Below, piece after piece: positions 19,665-27,799 of a stretch of DNA of 64,000 bases. The translations under genes and the position numbers were made by a program. The stretch spans positions 496,001 to 560,000 of the forward strand of contig NZ_CP082247.1 of assembly GCF_019879105.1 (NCBI RefSeq), read 5' to 3'. A model generated the notes under the pieces. The model worked only from the letters and a program-made list of their open reading frames with translations. It was not told the DNA's origin and searched no databases. The stretch comes from Natrinema sp. SYSU A 869 (GTDB lineage: Archaea; Halobacteriota; Halobacteria; Halobacteriales; Natrialbaceae). How positions within the stretch are numbered: position 1 is the first letter of the stretch; every line of letters starts with the position of its first letter.

Positions 19665-20077
19665 ACTTGCGTACTCCTGTCCGCCTCAGGGGAGGTGAGT
19701 ACCTTCTTGCATGAGGGACGTTTGAGAGGCCCCGCGGTTGCCTCGCTGGAACCGAGCATAGCGAGGTTCCACGAGGTCATGTACTGGCCGCGAGCGGACT
19801 CGAAGCGGGCTGTAACGGCAAATCCCGGCGAGTCCACTACTATTTCTCCGCCATTTCCAGGGTTCTACACCGCAAGGTGCGGAATCATCTCACAGATAGT
19901 ATTTGGCTGACCTCTCTGAGGTTGTGGCTGCGCACAGCGATGTTCTCGTGAGCGGAGCGAGCGAGAGCTGGGAAGACGAACGTAGTGAGTCTACCCAAGC
20001 GAGCACGGAGCGGAGGGTGGGAAGGAGGTGGTCTGGGGTGGACTGGCAGGAAGCAAAAAGAAGATCGCAGTACCCAA
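19665..20077. other. No gene seen
   Basis: GC-rich, with short repeats of the GAGCGGAGCGAGCGAGAG kind seen elsewhere near RPA-like genes. No supported reading frame. Confidence 0.4.
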
Positions 20078-20976
20078 CTACGCTTCCCACCACCGACCGC
20101 GATTGGGGAAGTGGATCGTGCTCCACCCGGTCACGGCTAGTGAGACACGTCCCTCGTACCAGTTCCGGGCCGCCTTGTGAATGCGCACTTGCTCACCTTC
20201 CTCGATCCACGGTGCCTCCGACTTCTCCCAGATCGTCACGCGAGTCTGCCCACTCTCGTCTGCGATAAGACCGACCTGCGTGATGCTTGGATGCGATGGA
20301 TCCCACAGCGTTTCGACACGCCCGTCGATGCTCACCTCGTTCCGATCGACCTCCTCGAGTTTCCCGATGGGAATCACCTGCCCGGGCGCTGTCTGCAACT
20401 CCTCGAACACGCTGACGACCGCACTCGGCAGGTCTTTCCCACCGACGACGGCTTCACCCAGCCGTCGGCCGATCGCCGCTCGAGACCAGCCATCCAACTT
20501 CTCGGCCAACCGCATCGATTGCTTGTTCACTGCCGCCAACTGCTCCTGAGTGAGTTCTTCACGGGGATCCGCCCGCTCCGGGTCAGCCCTTGGGTTCACG
20601 CTCGCAGCCCGTTTCTGAAACTCTACACGCCGCTCTATGCTCCGCTTCGCGGCAATCTCTCGCGTCCGCTTTCACGTCCCTCTTGTGTTCCTAGCTCGGC
20701 CTGGGAACTGATCCGCTCGAGTTCTTTCTCTCGCGCCCTGATGCGTTCTTCCTGCTCGAGGGTCACACCGTGAATTCGCTTGGTGTTTGTCTCTGCAATT
20801 CCGTCTGGATGGTTCGCATCCACCTTCGCCTGTATCTCCTGTTTGACCGTCGCCTCGAATACCGGCGTCTCGTCGACAACCGGGACGCTATCTTCATCGA
20901 CCGTCTGATCGCCTGCCTGTTCGAACGCCTGTTCATCCACCGTAACGACCTTGCTACTCGAGTTGTTACTTGACAT
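20078..20976 (-). pseudogene. RPA-like OB-fold plasmid protein, copy 2 (frameshifted)
   Basis: From ATG 20976 (MSSNNSSSKVVTVDEQAFEQ) an acidic N-terminal half runs to AELGTQEGRE; near 20665 the frame shifts and continues REIAAKRSIERRVEFQKRAA, then a helical segment (NKQSMRLAEKLDGWSRAAIG) and a C-terminal OB-fold (VSIDGRVETLWDPSHPSITQ, QTRVTIWEKSEAP, EEGEQVRIHKAARNWYEGRV). With the shift repaired it is about 299 residues. Haloarchaeal plasmids often carry such RPA-related single-strand DNA-binding proteins near replication genes. Partial copies lie at 1-545 and 33736-34035. The 5' flank holds strong hairpins shared with copy 3 (20990-21420). Confidence 0.75.
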
Positions 20977-20989
20977 TGGAGTCAGTACA

Positions 20990-21420
20990 CTCCGAAGGCG
21001 CTCAGCGCCTGCCACCGCGATGCCCTTACATCGCGGTTTTCCGACGATAACGACCGACAGACCCATCTGCGCGCTCTCGCTCGCGCCTTCGCGAGCGCCC
21101 ATCTGGGCGCGAGCGAGAGCGCGCCTGAGACTGGCAATCATCCAGCACCGCGCGCCGTCCGCCCGGAGCGAGCGGCCAGCACACAAGCCGGTTTCGCGTC
21201 CGTCGAGCGAGCGACGTCTGGAGCGAGGGAGACGCAACCGAAAGCGAGCTTGGTGCTGGCGCCGAGGGCACATGCATTTTAGCCCGGCAGTCCGCCCGCT
21301 ACTGCAGGCAGACCGCCCGGAATGGTCGGTCGCGAGCGACGCGGAGGTCTCGTGAGCGAAGCGAACGAGACGTCGGTGAGCTTTGCTCACCGGAAGGCGG
21401 CAGCGGCGAGCGGGGCGGGC
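20990..21420. repeat. Hairpin-rich repeat upstream of RPA-like gene, copy 1
   Basis: About 430 bp that recurs at 34045-34552. It includes ACCGCGATG-N6-CATCGCGGT at 21016-21039, a long inverted repeat with CGCGCTCTCGCTCGCG at 21070-21085 and its complement at 21108-21123, and a shared tail (GGTCGGTCGCGAGCGACGCG and GAGGTCTCGTGAGCGAAGCG) near 21325-21365. It lies directly upstream (5') of the RPA-like gene. No protein frame is convincing. Confidence 0.7.
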
Positions 21421-21531
21421 CGTTACGTACCACTAGTCAACCGGCTACATCGCTCGGCGAATCAGCCACCGTCCTGGTCGGACTCAGAAAGGGCGAGGCC
21501 GCCTCAGTCGTCCCCCAACCCCGCAAGCACC

Positions 21532-22910
21532 TATGAGAATCTGCGGCTGAAGCTACCACGCCGATTACGATAGCTGTTCGGGTGTAATAACAACTGTCTC
21601 CGCCATATTTCCCATTACCGCCCTGACCAGACCATAGGTGCTTCGCGAGAGATAACGAGAGCTGTCGCTACTGATAGGGCCAGCCGCTGGCTGAGTCGCG
21701 CCAGTCCGGCGCGACTCAGCTCACCGGTGGCGCGTACTCCTCCTCACGCGTGAGCATGTAGTAGACCGACACGAGCAGTTTGCGTGCGGTCGCAACAATC
21801 GCTATCTGATGATTCTTCCGCCGTTTTAGTCGCTCGTAAAACCCCGCGAGATACTCGTTTCCGCACGTAATCGCCGTGTTCGCACACTGCGCGAGTACCC
21901 AGCGCATCGCCGCCGATCCTTCTTTGCTAATGCCGCCACGAGTCTCGTGATCACTTGATTGGCGAACCGTCGGATTCAGTCCAGCATAGCTCACGAGTTG
22001 CTCGTGACTTGGAAACCGTTCGATTTCGCCGATCTCGGCGGTGAGCAACACCGCCGAGAACGGCCCAACGCCTGGAATCGTCTCTAGCAGCTTCGCCGCC
22101 TCGCTCTCTGTGGCGACCGCTTCGATTTTTCTATCCAACTCGGCGATCTTCTCGTCGTAGGTGTCGACCACGTCGAGATACGTCTCGACGATCACGCGAT
22201 CCGTTTCTGCCAGCGAGAGTTCCGCGAGGAACTCTCGCCCGGTCGGGCCGAACAACGCACTCCGATACTGGTTGCCGGTGCGCTTGAGGACGGCCCGGAC
22301 GCGGGATTTCACCCGCGTCCGGTCCTCGACGAGGGTCTTACGTGTACGAACGAGATCGCGTTGCTCGCGGATCTCCTTGGGCGGAACGTAGCTCTCAGCG
22401 ACGAGGTTCGCTCGGAGCAGATGCGCGAGCATCTGCGCATCGATTTTGTCCGTTTTGACACTCGCTTCGGCGATCACGCGGGTTTTCTTCGGGTTGACAA
22501 GCGTAACGTCCATGTGCTCGTCAAGCGTCTCATAGATATGCCGGTAGAAGCCGGTCGCCTCAATGGCGACGGGCGACCCGGCGAACTCGCGAGCGAACTC
22601 GTCAAGGGCGCTGTCAGTAACGCGCCGTTCGTCGAGAATCGTTCCGTTGGACGCCATGACGGCCACCTGGGAGTGACCGTCATGGCAATCCATGCCGATG
22701 TATGGAGTCTCTGACTTCATGCTTTCACCAAGGGCTGTGTCGGGTGGCGCGAGCCAGATAGGCACCTATTCGCGCTCCTAGCGCAGTCGTTCCTATCCAT
22801 GCAAGCGGGCCAGTCACCGCACCGTGTTCTATTCTGTGACACATGCTTACGGACGGCCTCAATCAGCCCCAATGTGGGTTCGCGCCGACAGGACTTAGCA
22901 GATTCTCATA
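21532..22910 (-). mobile_element. IS110 family element with subterminal inverted repeats
   Basis: A 13-bp perfect inverted repeat, TATGAGAATCTGC at 21532-21544 and GCAGATTCTCATA at 22898-22910, brackets an intact IS110 transposase with about 170-190 bp of non-coding DNA at each end. IS1111-subgroup IS110 elements carry such subterminal repeats and do not make target duplications. The exact ends cannot be fixed from one copy. Confidence 0.65.
21716..22720 (-). CDS. IS110 family transposase
   Basis: 334 residues from ATG 22720 (MKSETPYIGMDCHDGHSQVA). The N-terminal RuvC-like DEDD domain shows GMDCHDG, VAIEATGFYRHIYETL, NPKKTRVIAEASVKTDKIDA; the C-terminal Tnp domain shows LLETIPGVGPFSAVLLTAEI and the serine region YAGLNPTVRQSSDHETRGG, then GSAAMRWVLAQCANTA. 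It is complete and undamaged, unlike most transposases in this window, so it may be active. IS110 enzymes recombine DNA guided by a structured RNA made from the element's non-coding end. Confidence 0.92.
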   Translation of the reverse strand: MKSETPYIGMDCHDGHSQVAVMASNGTILDERRVTDSALDEFAREFAGSPVAIEATGFYRHIYETLDEHMDVTLVNPKKTRVIAEASVKTDKIDAQMLAHLLRANLVAESYVPPKEIREQRDLVRTRKTLVEDRTRVKSRVRAVLKRTGNQYRSALFGPTGREFLAELSLAETDRVIVETYLDVVDTYDEKIAELDRKIEAVATESEAAKLLETIPGVGPFSAVLLTAEIGEIERFPSHEQLVSYAGLNPTVRQSSDHETRGGISKEGSAAMRWVLAQCANTAITCGNEYLAGFYERLKRRKNHQIAIVATARKLLVSVYYMLTREEEYAPPVS

Positions 22911-23080
22911 AACACACCGCAGCCTATGAGGAGCGCAGCGAGGCGCGGGACTCGAGCGCGTCAGGGGCTTTCTCTTATTCGAATGTTCACGGAGCTCACT
23001 GAAGGTCGCCGCTGTCTAGCGATTCACAGCCCTCTGTCAAAGCTAGGGACGTCGTGCGGATTGGGACCCGCTCATCGCTA
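22911..23080. other. No gene seen
   Basis: Short GC-rich stretch between the IS110 element and the MITE. A 67-residue frame covering 22799-23002 runs through the IS110 end and is not supported. Confidence 0.4.
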
Positions 23081-23160
23081 TAGTAGCCACTGAAAGTCAA
23101 TGCACACTCGATCGCATGACGGCTGTGCGATCGGCATGTAAATCGTTTCAGTTGTTAGTA
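23081..23160. mobile_element. 80-bp MITE related to IS630
   Basis: Begins TAGTAGCCACTGAAAG and ends TTTCAGTTGTTAGTA, imperfect inverted repeats, flanked on both sides by TA (23079-23080 and 23161-23162). The centre forms a hairpin GATCGCA...TGCGATC. The TAGTA tips and TA target match the IS630 copies in this window (TAGTAACCGTTAGAA), so an IS630-type transposase is the likely driver. It has no coding capacity. Confidence 0.6.
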
Positions 23161-23274
23161 TAGTCATCACTCGAGAACCTCGACGTCGGGATGCTCTCCA
23201 GTTGGGCCGGCGACTGCTTTCGCACGCTCGAGTTCACGCAGCTCTTGTTGGATTTGTTATTCGATCGCATCATC

Positions 23275-23504
23275 AGCACTGTCTAGATAAGAGAAACCGC
23301 AATACGGGAAGGTGATGAAGTGACGGTATCGGCTGTAAATCACCATATTGGATCTGATATAGGGGACTCTGTTCCACGAGGAGCGACAATTCGGCTGCGT
23401 CAGCAAATTTCTCATAAGCAGTGACAATATCAGATCTCACCGGTAATGCTGTAGCAGGCTCTGAAACACTGCTATACGTCGAGACCGAGTAACTAGACAG
23501 TGCC
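23275..23504. mobile_element. 230-bp element with IS6-type ends, MITE candidate
   Basis: The left end AGCACTGTCTAG and the right end CTAGACAGTGCC are the inverted terminal repeats of the IS6 family seen four times in this window (GGCACTGTCTAGTTAG), with 11 bp identical. The 200 bp between carry no transposase. It sits inside the MBL-fold pseudogene: the hydrolase reading frame is recognisable up to NREEKLAK and then enters this segment. Confidence 0.5.
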
Positions 23505-23974
23505 TTAGCAAGCTTCTCCTCCCTATTCTGATAAATATCGGCTGGAAGTAGGAATGTCTGTCCCTGATAACTGATCTTCAAGACAAGAGATGTTCGGTCG
23601 ATATTGCTCGAGGGGTCGGCTGGCAAGGGGGTTGAGAACCGTGATGTCGTAGCTATCTCCGTCTGGCGAGAGTTTATTCCCGTCGCCTCGCTCGATCCGA
23701 GTGGTGCTGATATCGTTGGCCGAGATAGCATCTCAAGCTCTTCTTAGGAGGTAGCATCGTTATTGATACCGGAGTGGTACACTTCTCCAACTGACACCTC
23801 ATTAATGATTGCATCTGCACTACCGATGTGGTCAGTGTGGTTATGCGTGAGAACCATCGAATCGATCTCATTGACGCCTTCGCTGTCCAAGACGTCCAGA
23901 ATTTGGTCACCCGCTCCTCGAGGACAGCGATAAGCACAGGTAATTCCGTTTTGGAGTGGTGAGTCAATTCTCAT
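23505..23974 (-). pseudogene. ComEC/Rec2-like MBL-fold hydrolase remnant
   Basis: Starts at ATG 23974 (MRIDSPLQNGITCAYRCPRG) and has the metallo-beta-lactamase metal motif VLTHNHTDHIGSADAIINEV, typical of the secreted or membrane-linked ComEC-type hydrolase family. The frame breaks after VYHSGINNDATS (about 23750) and resumes as DRTSLVLKISYQGQTFLLPA, the conserved C-terminal beta strands, ending at the 230-bp MITE-like insertion. The start overlaps the end of a small membrane protein gene by 11 bp, so the two were probably cotranscribed. Confidence 0.7.
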
Positions 23975-24161
23975 GCGTTCTCATAGGGTATATGAAGTAA
24001 AACCCCACTCCAAGCCCAATGCCTGCTCCAATAGCGTGAGCAAACACCAATCCATCTACCGTTTTGCCGAAAACAAACAACTGAACGAACAGTGAGGTAA
24101 GAACCCCAATAGCAAATCCAACGAGAGCCATTCGACGAGAAGACTCCTGAATAGTAGTCAT
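23964..24161 (-). CDS. Two-helix small membrane protein
   Basis: 65 residues from 24161: a short charged start (MTTIQESSRRM) and two hydrophobic helices (ALVGFAIGVLTSLFVQLFVF and FAHAIGAGIGLGVGFYFIYP). It overlaps the start of the MBL-fold pseudogene by 11 bp, suggesting an operon in which it may have anchored or partnered the hydrolase. Not recognised by family; composition and overlap support a real gene. Confidence 0.6.
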   Translation of the reverse strand: MTTIQESSRRMALVGFAIGVLTSLFVQLFVFGKTVDGLVFAHAIGAGIGLGVGFYFIYPMRTHEN

Positions 24162-24223
24162 ATCGAACTCAAGAATCTCTTAGATAATAAATAGATGTAT
24201 CATCCGGATCATCAGTAGCGTTT

Positions 24224-24530
24224 ATATCGGAAAATTCGCACGTGTACTTACCAAGGACGCCGTAATATGGCCGTGTGAGAATAGTATTTTATTCGCCAAC
24301 AGTCTCAACCTTGGATAGTAACTATCGACTCGTTCGTCAAACGCTTCAACGATATCTTCAGCGATTGATTCGACCTGACTGTCGGTTTCGATAGCGTCGG
24401 GAATCTCCTCGGTCAGGTGTATTTAGATAGCGAACTCAGCCTTGTCAATTCCCCGCTCTCAGCCTCATTTTCAATTTCGAGGAGATCCTCCTCGGCCTAT
24501 TTAAGAGCCTGATTGCGGACGGCTAAACAC
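24224..24530 (-). pseudogene. Remnant of an acidic protein gene
   Basis: The minus strand reads AEEDLLEIENEAESGELDKA, a stop, then EIPDAIETDSQVESIAEDIV and EAFDERVDSYYPRLRLLANK in one frame with an internal stop. Acidic, helix-rich and clearly protein-like, but without a start. Family not recognised. Confidence 0.4.
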
Positions 24531-24547
24531 GCCCTTCATTTGGAAAA

Positions 24548-24557
24548 ATATAAATAT
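24548..24557 (+). promoter_or_regulatory. TATA box of the halocin-like gene
   Basis: ATATAAATAT about 24-33 nt before ATG 24581, in an AT-rich stretch. The spacing fits a leaderless transcript. Confidence 0.55.
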
Positions 24558-24580
24558 GTAGTATACTTTGAATTAATAGC

Positions 24581-25434
24581 ATGGCAAAAGATAGTTCGGA
24601 TTTTACTCGTCGAGATGTCCTCAAACGACCGCTGTTGGTGGCGCAGGCTCTGCGGGACTGTTCGGTTTAAGCCAGTCTGTAGCTTCGGCGAAACAGAATC
24701 AAGCTTCGGCTCACCACAGCCAGTCCGGAAACGGAATCGAGGACGACCTGCTCGTCGAAAACGGGAAGATAGTGGGCTACGACGACGGCGAAGTCCAGAT
24801 GAACGAGCCCAAGATCCTCGAGGGAGGTCAGGCCCGGAAGGAGGCCAAGGGTGCAATGCGCAACGAGGAGGTCCGGGCACTGCGAGACTGGTTCAAACAG
24901 CAGCAGCTGCGTCCGAACGTGAAGGGCGCCGCCGCGTTCGAGATCAGCTACGAAGGAGAGTACGAGGAGGTAAATCAGGGCAACCCGGTTATCGTCTTAA
25001 TTCCGTACGCTCCGCGCGGAAAGGACGAGAAACGGGGCGGCCTCCTGCAGTTGTACATGGTCGACGACGGGCCCCAGCGCGTCGTGGGCGGCGTCACGGC
25101 CGTTTACAGCGAAGAGTTCGATGAAGGTGTCCACGCGAAGTACCTCGGACTGGACGGCGACGACGTGATCGTCACCCACGAAGAGACGCTCGCCAGCTCA
25201 TTCTCCGCCTCTTGGAGCGTCAAGTGCGCGACCTGTGAAATTACCTTCGAGGCCATCTGCACCGGTACGTACGGCACAGTGGGGGTAGCTGGCTGCAGTA
25301 CGATCTGCGCAGCGAGCGGTCCGGGCTGGCTGGCATGTACTCCCGTCTGCAGTACGATGGTGGTCGTCGGAACGTATTACATGTGTAACTTCGGAGCCAG
25401 CTACTTTTGCAGTAACATGGTCGACTTCTGTTGA
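24581..25434 (+). CDS. Halocin C8-like bacteriocin precursor (one-base frameshift in the signal peptide)
   Basis: Begins MAKDSSDFTRRDVLK, a Tat signal with the twin Arg, and continues in another frame as TAVGGAGSAGLFGLSQSVAS. One A appears lost from CTCAAAACG (about 24623). Repaired, the precursor is about 284 residues, essentially the size of the halocin C8 precursor (283). The last 72 residues (25216-25431) are the Cys-rich peptide: ten Cys, with C-x2-C-x7-C at its start (KCATCEITFEAIC), Gly/Ala/Thr-rich and ending FCSNMVDFC. In halocin C8 the Tat-exported precursor is cleaved to a 76-residue, ten-Cys antimicrobial peptide, while the N-terminal part gives immunity. The middle of this protein (residues about 60-210) is acidic and soluble, as in that immunity region. 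If the frameshift is real, export is lost although immunity could still be made from internal starts. Confidence 0.8.
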
Positions 25435-25670
25435 TCGGGTACGAAGACGCGTCCACGTACGCGGGTCTGGAAGCTCTCCTCCGCTGACACGCAGCAGGGG
25501 ACAGCTTCGCAGTACTCGGAGCGGTCTACACCTCCGATCTGCCCTCGGGGAGGCAAGAATCGTCACGATGCGGCGCTCGATACCCCGAGCCACGGGTACT
25601 CCCGGTGCGAGAGAAGCAGCGGCGGCCGCACGGCGAGGGGACGTTCTCGCAGTACGTGAAAACAGAAACA

Positions 25671-25680
25671 TTATAATTTA
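25671..25680 (+). promoter_or_regulatory. TATA box of the 73-residue membrane protein
   Basis: TTATAATTTA, 19-28 nt before ATG 25699, in an AT-rich island between GC-rich sequence. Confidence 0.5.
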
Positions 25681-25698
25681 CCTCTGTAATTCACTTAT

Positions 25699-25920
25699 AT
25701 GGAAGTCAATTTTAGTAATATAGTAAGTATATTATTTGATAATATAGCACGGGCAACGGTTATTGCGGCGTTTGGATCGACGGGCGCCTTGATCTACTTT
25801 GAGGAGGTTTCGAGCCAAGAGACTCCAGAAATGGTCAGTAGTGCTGTCATCGTCTTTTCGCTCGTGGGATTCTTGGCAGGAATCCTGTCCATCGTCTTCT
25901 TTATACACTCTGTTCGATAG
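25699..25920 (+). CDS. Small membrane protein beside the halocin gene
   Basis: 73 residues with two hydrophobic helices (ARATVIAAFGSTGALIYFE and SSAVIVFSLVGFLAGILSIV) joined by a short acidic loop (EEVSSQETPEM). It has its own TATA box and sits 264 bp after the halocin-like gene on the same strand, separate from any other gene. Bacteriocin loci often carry such proteins as immunity or export helpers; that role is a guess from position. The family is not recognised. Confidence 0.6.
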   Translation: MEVNFSNIVSILFDNIARATVIAAFGSTGALIYFEEVSSQETPEMVSSAVIVFSLVGFLAGILSIVFFIHSVR

Positions 25921-26019
25921 CGTTCGGAGGAACGACCGATCCGCGTGGCGCCCTCAGGAATACACGACGCTGCCGTTCAAACCGTGACATTCTTGAACCG
26001 GAGATCGGGTTCACTACCC

Positions 26020-26350
26020 ATGAGTTTACAGCCGTTTCTCCGTGACACCGCACTGTTTACCGTCCTGGTCGTCTGTGGGTTCATCGGGACTGGGTTCTTC
26101 GTCGCAGCCATGTAAGGCGAGTCGACGTCGGTGTTCCTCAGAGCGTTGTTCACGGAGTCTCCTGGTTGTTCACGTGTCTCGTCCTCTTCCTCGTCTGGTG
26201 GCTGATGTACCCCAAACTCCCGCCAGAATCGAGGAGTAGTTCGCTCCCGGCCCGCGGTAACTGGCGGCCAGAGACCGAGTCAAACCGTGCTGGCACTCGA
26301 CTGAGAATGTGGACGACGGCAGGCGTGTTGGTACTCGCACGCGCAGGCTG
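26020..26350 (+). pseudogene. Decayed small membrane protein gene
   Basis: From ATG 26020 the frame gives MSLQPFLRDTALFTVLVVCG and a first membrane helix (IGTGFFVAAM), then a TAA. In the next frame the sequence reads VRRVDVGVPQSVVHGVSWLF and TCLVLFLVWWLMYPKLPPES, a second helix, to a stop at 26350. One indel near 26105 would join them into a two-helix protein of about 110 residues. Possibly related in role to the preceding small membrane protein. Tentative. Confidence 0.4.
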
Positions 26351-26414
26351 ACGCGCATGCTACACCGCACACCGATCGGACCACCGGATGCTTCCACGTC
26401 CCCTACAGTGCCGT

Positions 26415-27758
26415 CTACTGAACCGAAAGCAACGATTTGAGATCGAGGTGTCCGGCGCCCCGGTACTGCAAGGGGTCGATCTCCCTTGCAGTCTCTCGTA
26501 GACGGAGGCGAGCCGCCTCGGGACCGAGCGCAGGGTTCTTGCTCCGGAGGAGCGCAAGGGCACCTGTGACCTGGGGCGCAGCGAGACTTGTCCCGTCTGC
26601 CCAACCGTACTCCGGGACGCGCTTTTCCGACGAGCTGTTCGGTCGGTACGAGAACGTCGTGCTGAGAATACCGTCGTACCGTGCGCCAGGGTGACGGTTG
26701 AGAGCGGTTTCGTCGATCTCGCCGCCCGGGGCGCTGACAGTCACGGTTTCCCGCCCGTAGTTCGTGTATGTCGTTGGAGTGTATGCCGGTTCGTCGATCG
26801 CAGAGGATGGATCGACCGAATAGCCTCCGACAGCCTCGTTCGAGGATGTTGCTGGCCAATTGTATCCCGCAGGCGCTGTCGCGCTGACGGTGACGAACGA
26901 CTCCACGTTGGTGGGGAGAGCGAACGGAGGTGCCTCGGGCGACAGCCGCTTGGCGTCGTTCCCCGCCGAGCAGACGACGATCGTCCCCTCCGTTTCAGCG
27001 CGTGCAGCGACCCTCTGTAGTGCGTCCAGAAGGACGTCATGGTCCGACTCAGGCGTGTACGGGTACCAGTTCTGGCTCACGTTGACGACGTCGCAGCCGT
27101 CTTCGACGGCGTATGCGAGCGCAGCGAGGAGGTCCCCTGCGAGGACGCCATGTCGAGTGGTGACACGATAGTCCCGCACCTCCACACCAGGAGCGACGCC
27201 CGTGACGCCACCGTCTCGCCCGGTACCAGCGATGATCCCTGTGACGTGCGTCGCGTGCGAACGACCTCCGATCGGTGTGTGATCCCCGGCGTCTTCCGTC
27301 ACGTTTCGCGATCTCCCACCGTTCAGAGCGGAAGCGAGATCCGGATGGTTATCGATGACTCCCGTTCCGACGATACCGATGGTGACGCCGTCTCCACGCG
27401 TCTCTTCGTGGCACTCTCGGACGGACTGGGACTGCTTGTCCCACTGGAGTTCGTAGAGATCCTCTCCGGAGACGTCGAAAGTTCCCGTGACGCGCGTGCG
27501 TATCTCAGGGCCGAAAGACGACCTGCTATCTCTGAACGTAGCGGAGGTCTCGACCAGTTCGGGAGCCACGTAACCAACGACGAGGTCGAGTTCTGGGAGG
27601 TCGTGAACGATATCGATTCGTTCCCGGGTCCGTTCGGAGATGTCGCTCGCGTCGATCACGTATCGTCGAGGGTCGCTAGTCTCCGTTCGTCGCTGACAGC
27701 CTGCGAGCAGTGCCGTACTGAGGCACCCCGATCGTCGTAGGAAGCTCCGTCTGTCCAT
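26415..27758 (-). CDS. Tat-exported subtilase (S8) lipoprotein lacking the catalytic Asp
   Basis: 447 residues from ATG 27758. The leader MDRRSFLRRSGCLSTALLAG ends in a lipobox (LLAGC), so it is Tat-exported and lipid-anchored. A propeptide-like region (about 25-130) precedes the S8 domain. The His motif (GRSHATHVTGIIAGTG), oxyanion Asn (VVCSAGND) and Ser motif (WADGTSLAAPQVTGALALLR) are present, but the first motif reads GIVGTGVIDNHPD where the family has VIDTGV or VIDSGV: the catalytic Asp is Gly. The frame is otherwise undamaged. It may be an inactive homologue kept for binding or a recent point mutant. The first nine residues of the longer frame (from 27785) precede the Tat motif and are unlikely. 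The gene is convergent with the halocin-side genes. Confidence 0.85.
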   Translation of the reverse strand: MDRRSFLRRSGCLSTALLAGCQRRTETSDPRRYVIDASDISERTRERIDIVHDLPELDLVVGYVAPELVETSATFRDSRSSFGPEIRTRVTGTFDVSGEDLYELQWDKQSQSVRECHEETRGDGVTIGIVGTGVIDNHPDLASALNGGRSRNVTEDAGDHTPIGGRSHATHVTGIIAGTGRDGGVTGVAPGVEVRDYRVTTRHGVLAGDLLAALAYAVEDGCDVVNVSQNWYPYTPESDHDVLLDALQRVAARAETEGTIVVCSAGNDAKRLSPEAPPFALPTNVESFVTVSATAPAGYNWPATSSNEAVGGYSVDPSSAIDEPAYTPTTYTNYGRETVTVSAPGGEIDETALNRHPGARYDGILSTTFSYRPNSSSEKRVPEYGWADGTSLAAPQVTGALALLRSKNPALGPEAARLRLRETAREIDPLQYRGAGHLDLKSLLSVQ

Positions 27759-27799
27759 AAGACAGTTACCAGAGTGTAAATACATAAGTTCAACAGTTT

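Noticed and set aside
22799-23002. 67-residue plus-strand frame ending SYSNVHGAH
   Set aside because: It crosses the inferred end of the IS110 element and has no family features.
24513-25124. 203-residue Arg-rich plus-strand frame overlapping the halocin gene
   Set aside because: Shadow frame; the Tat leader and ten-Cys domain are in the other frames.
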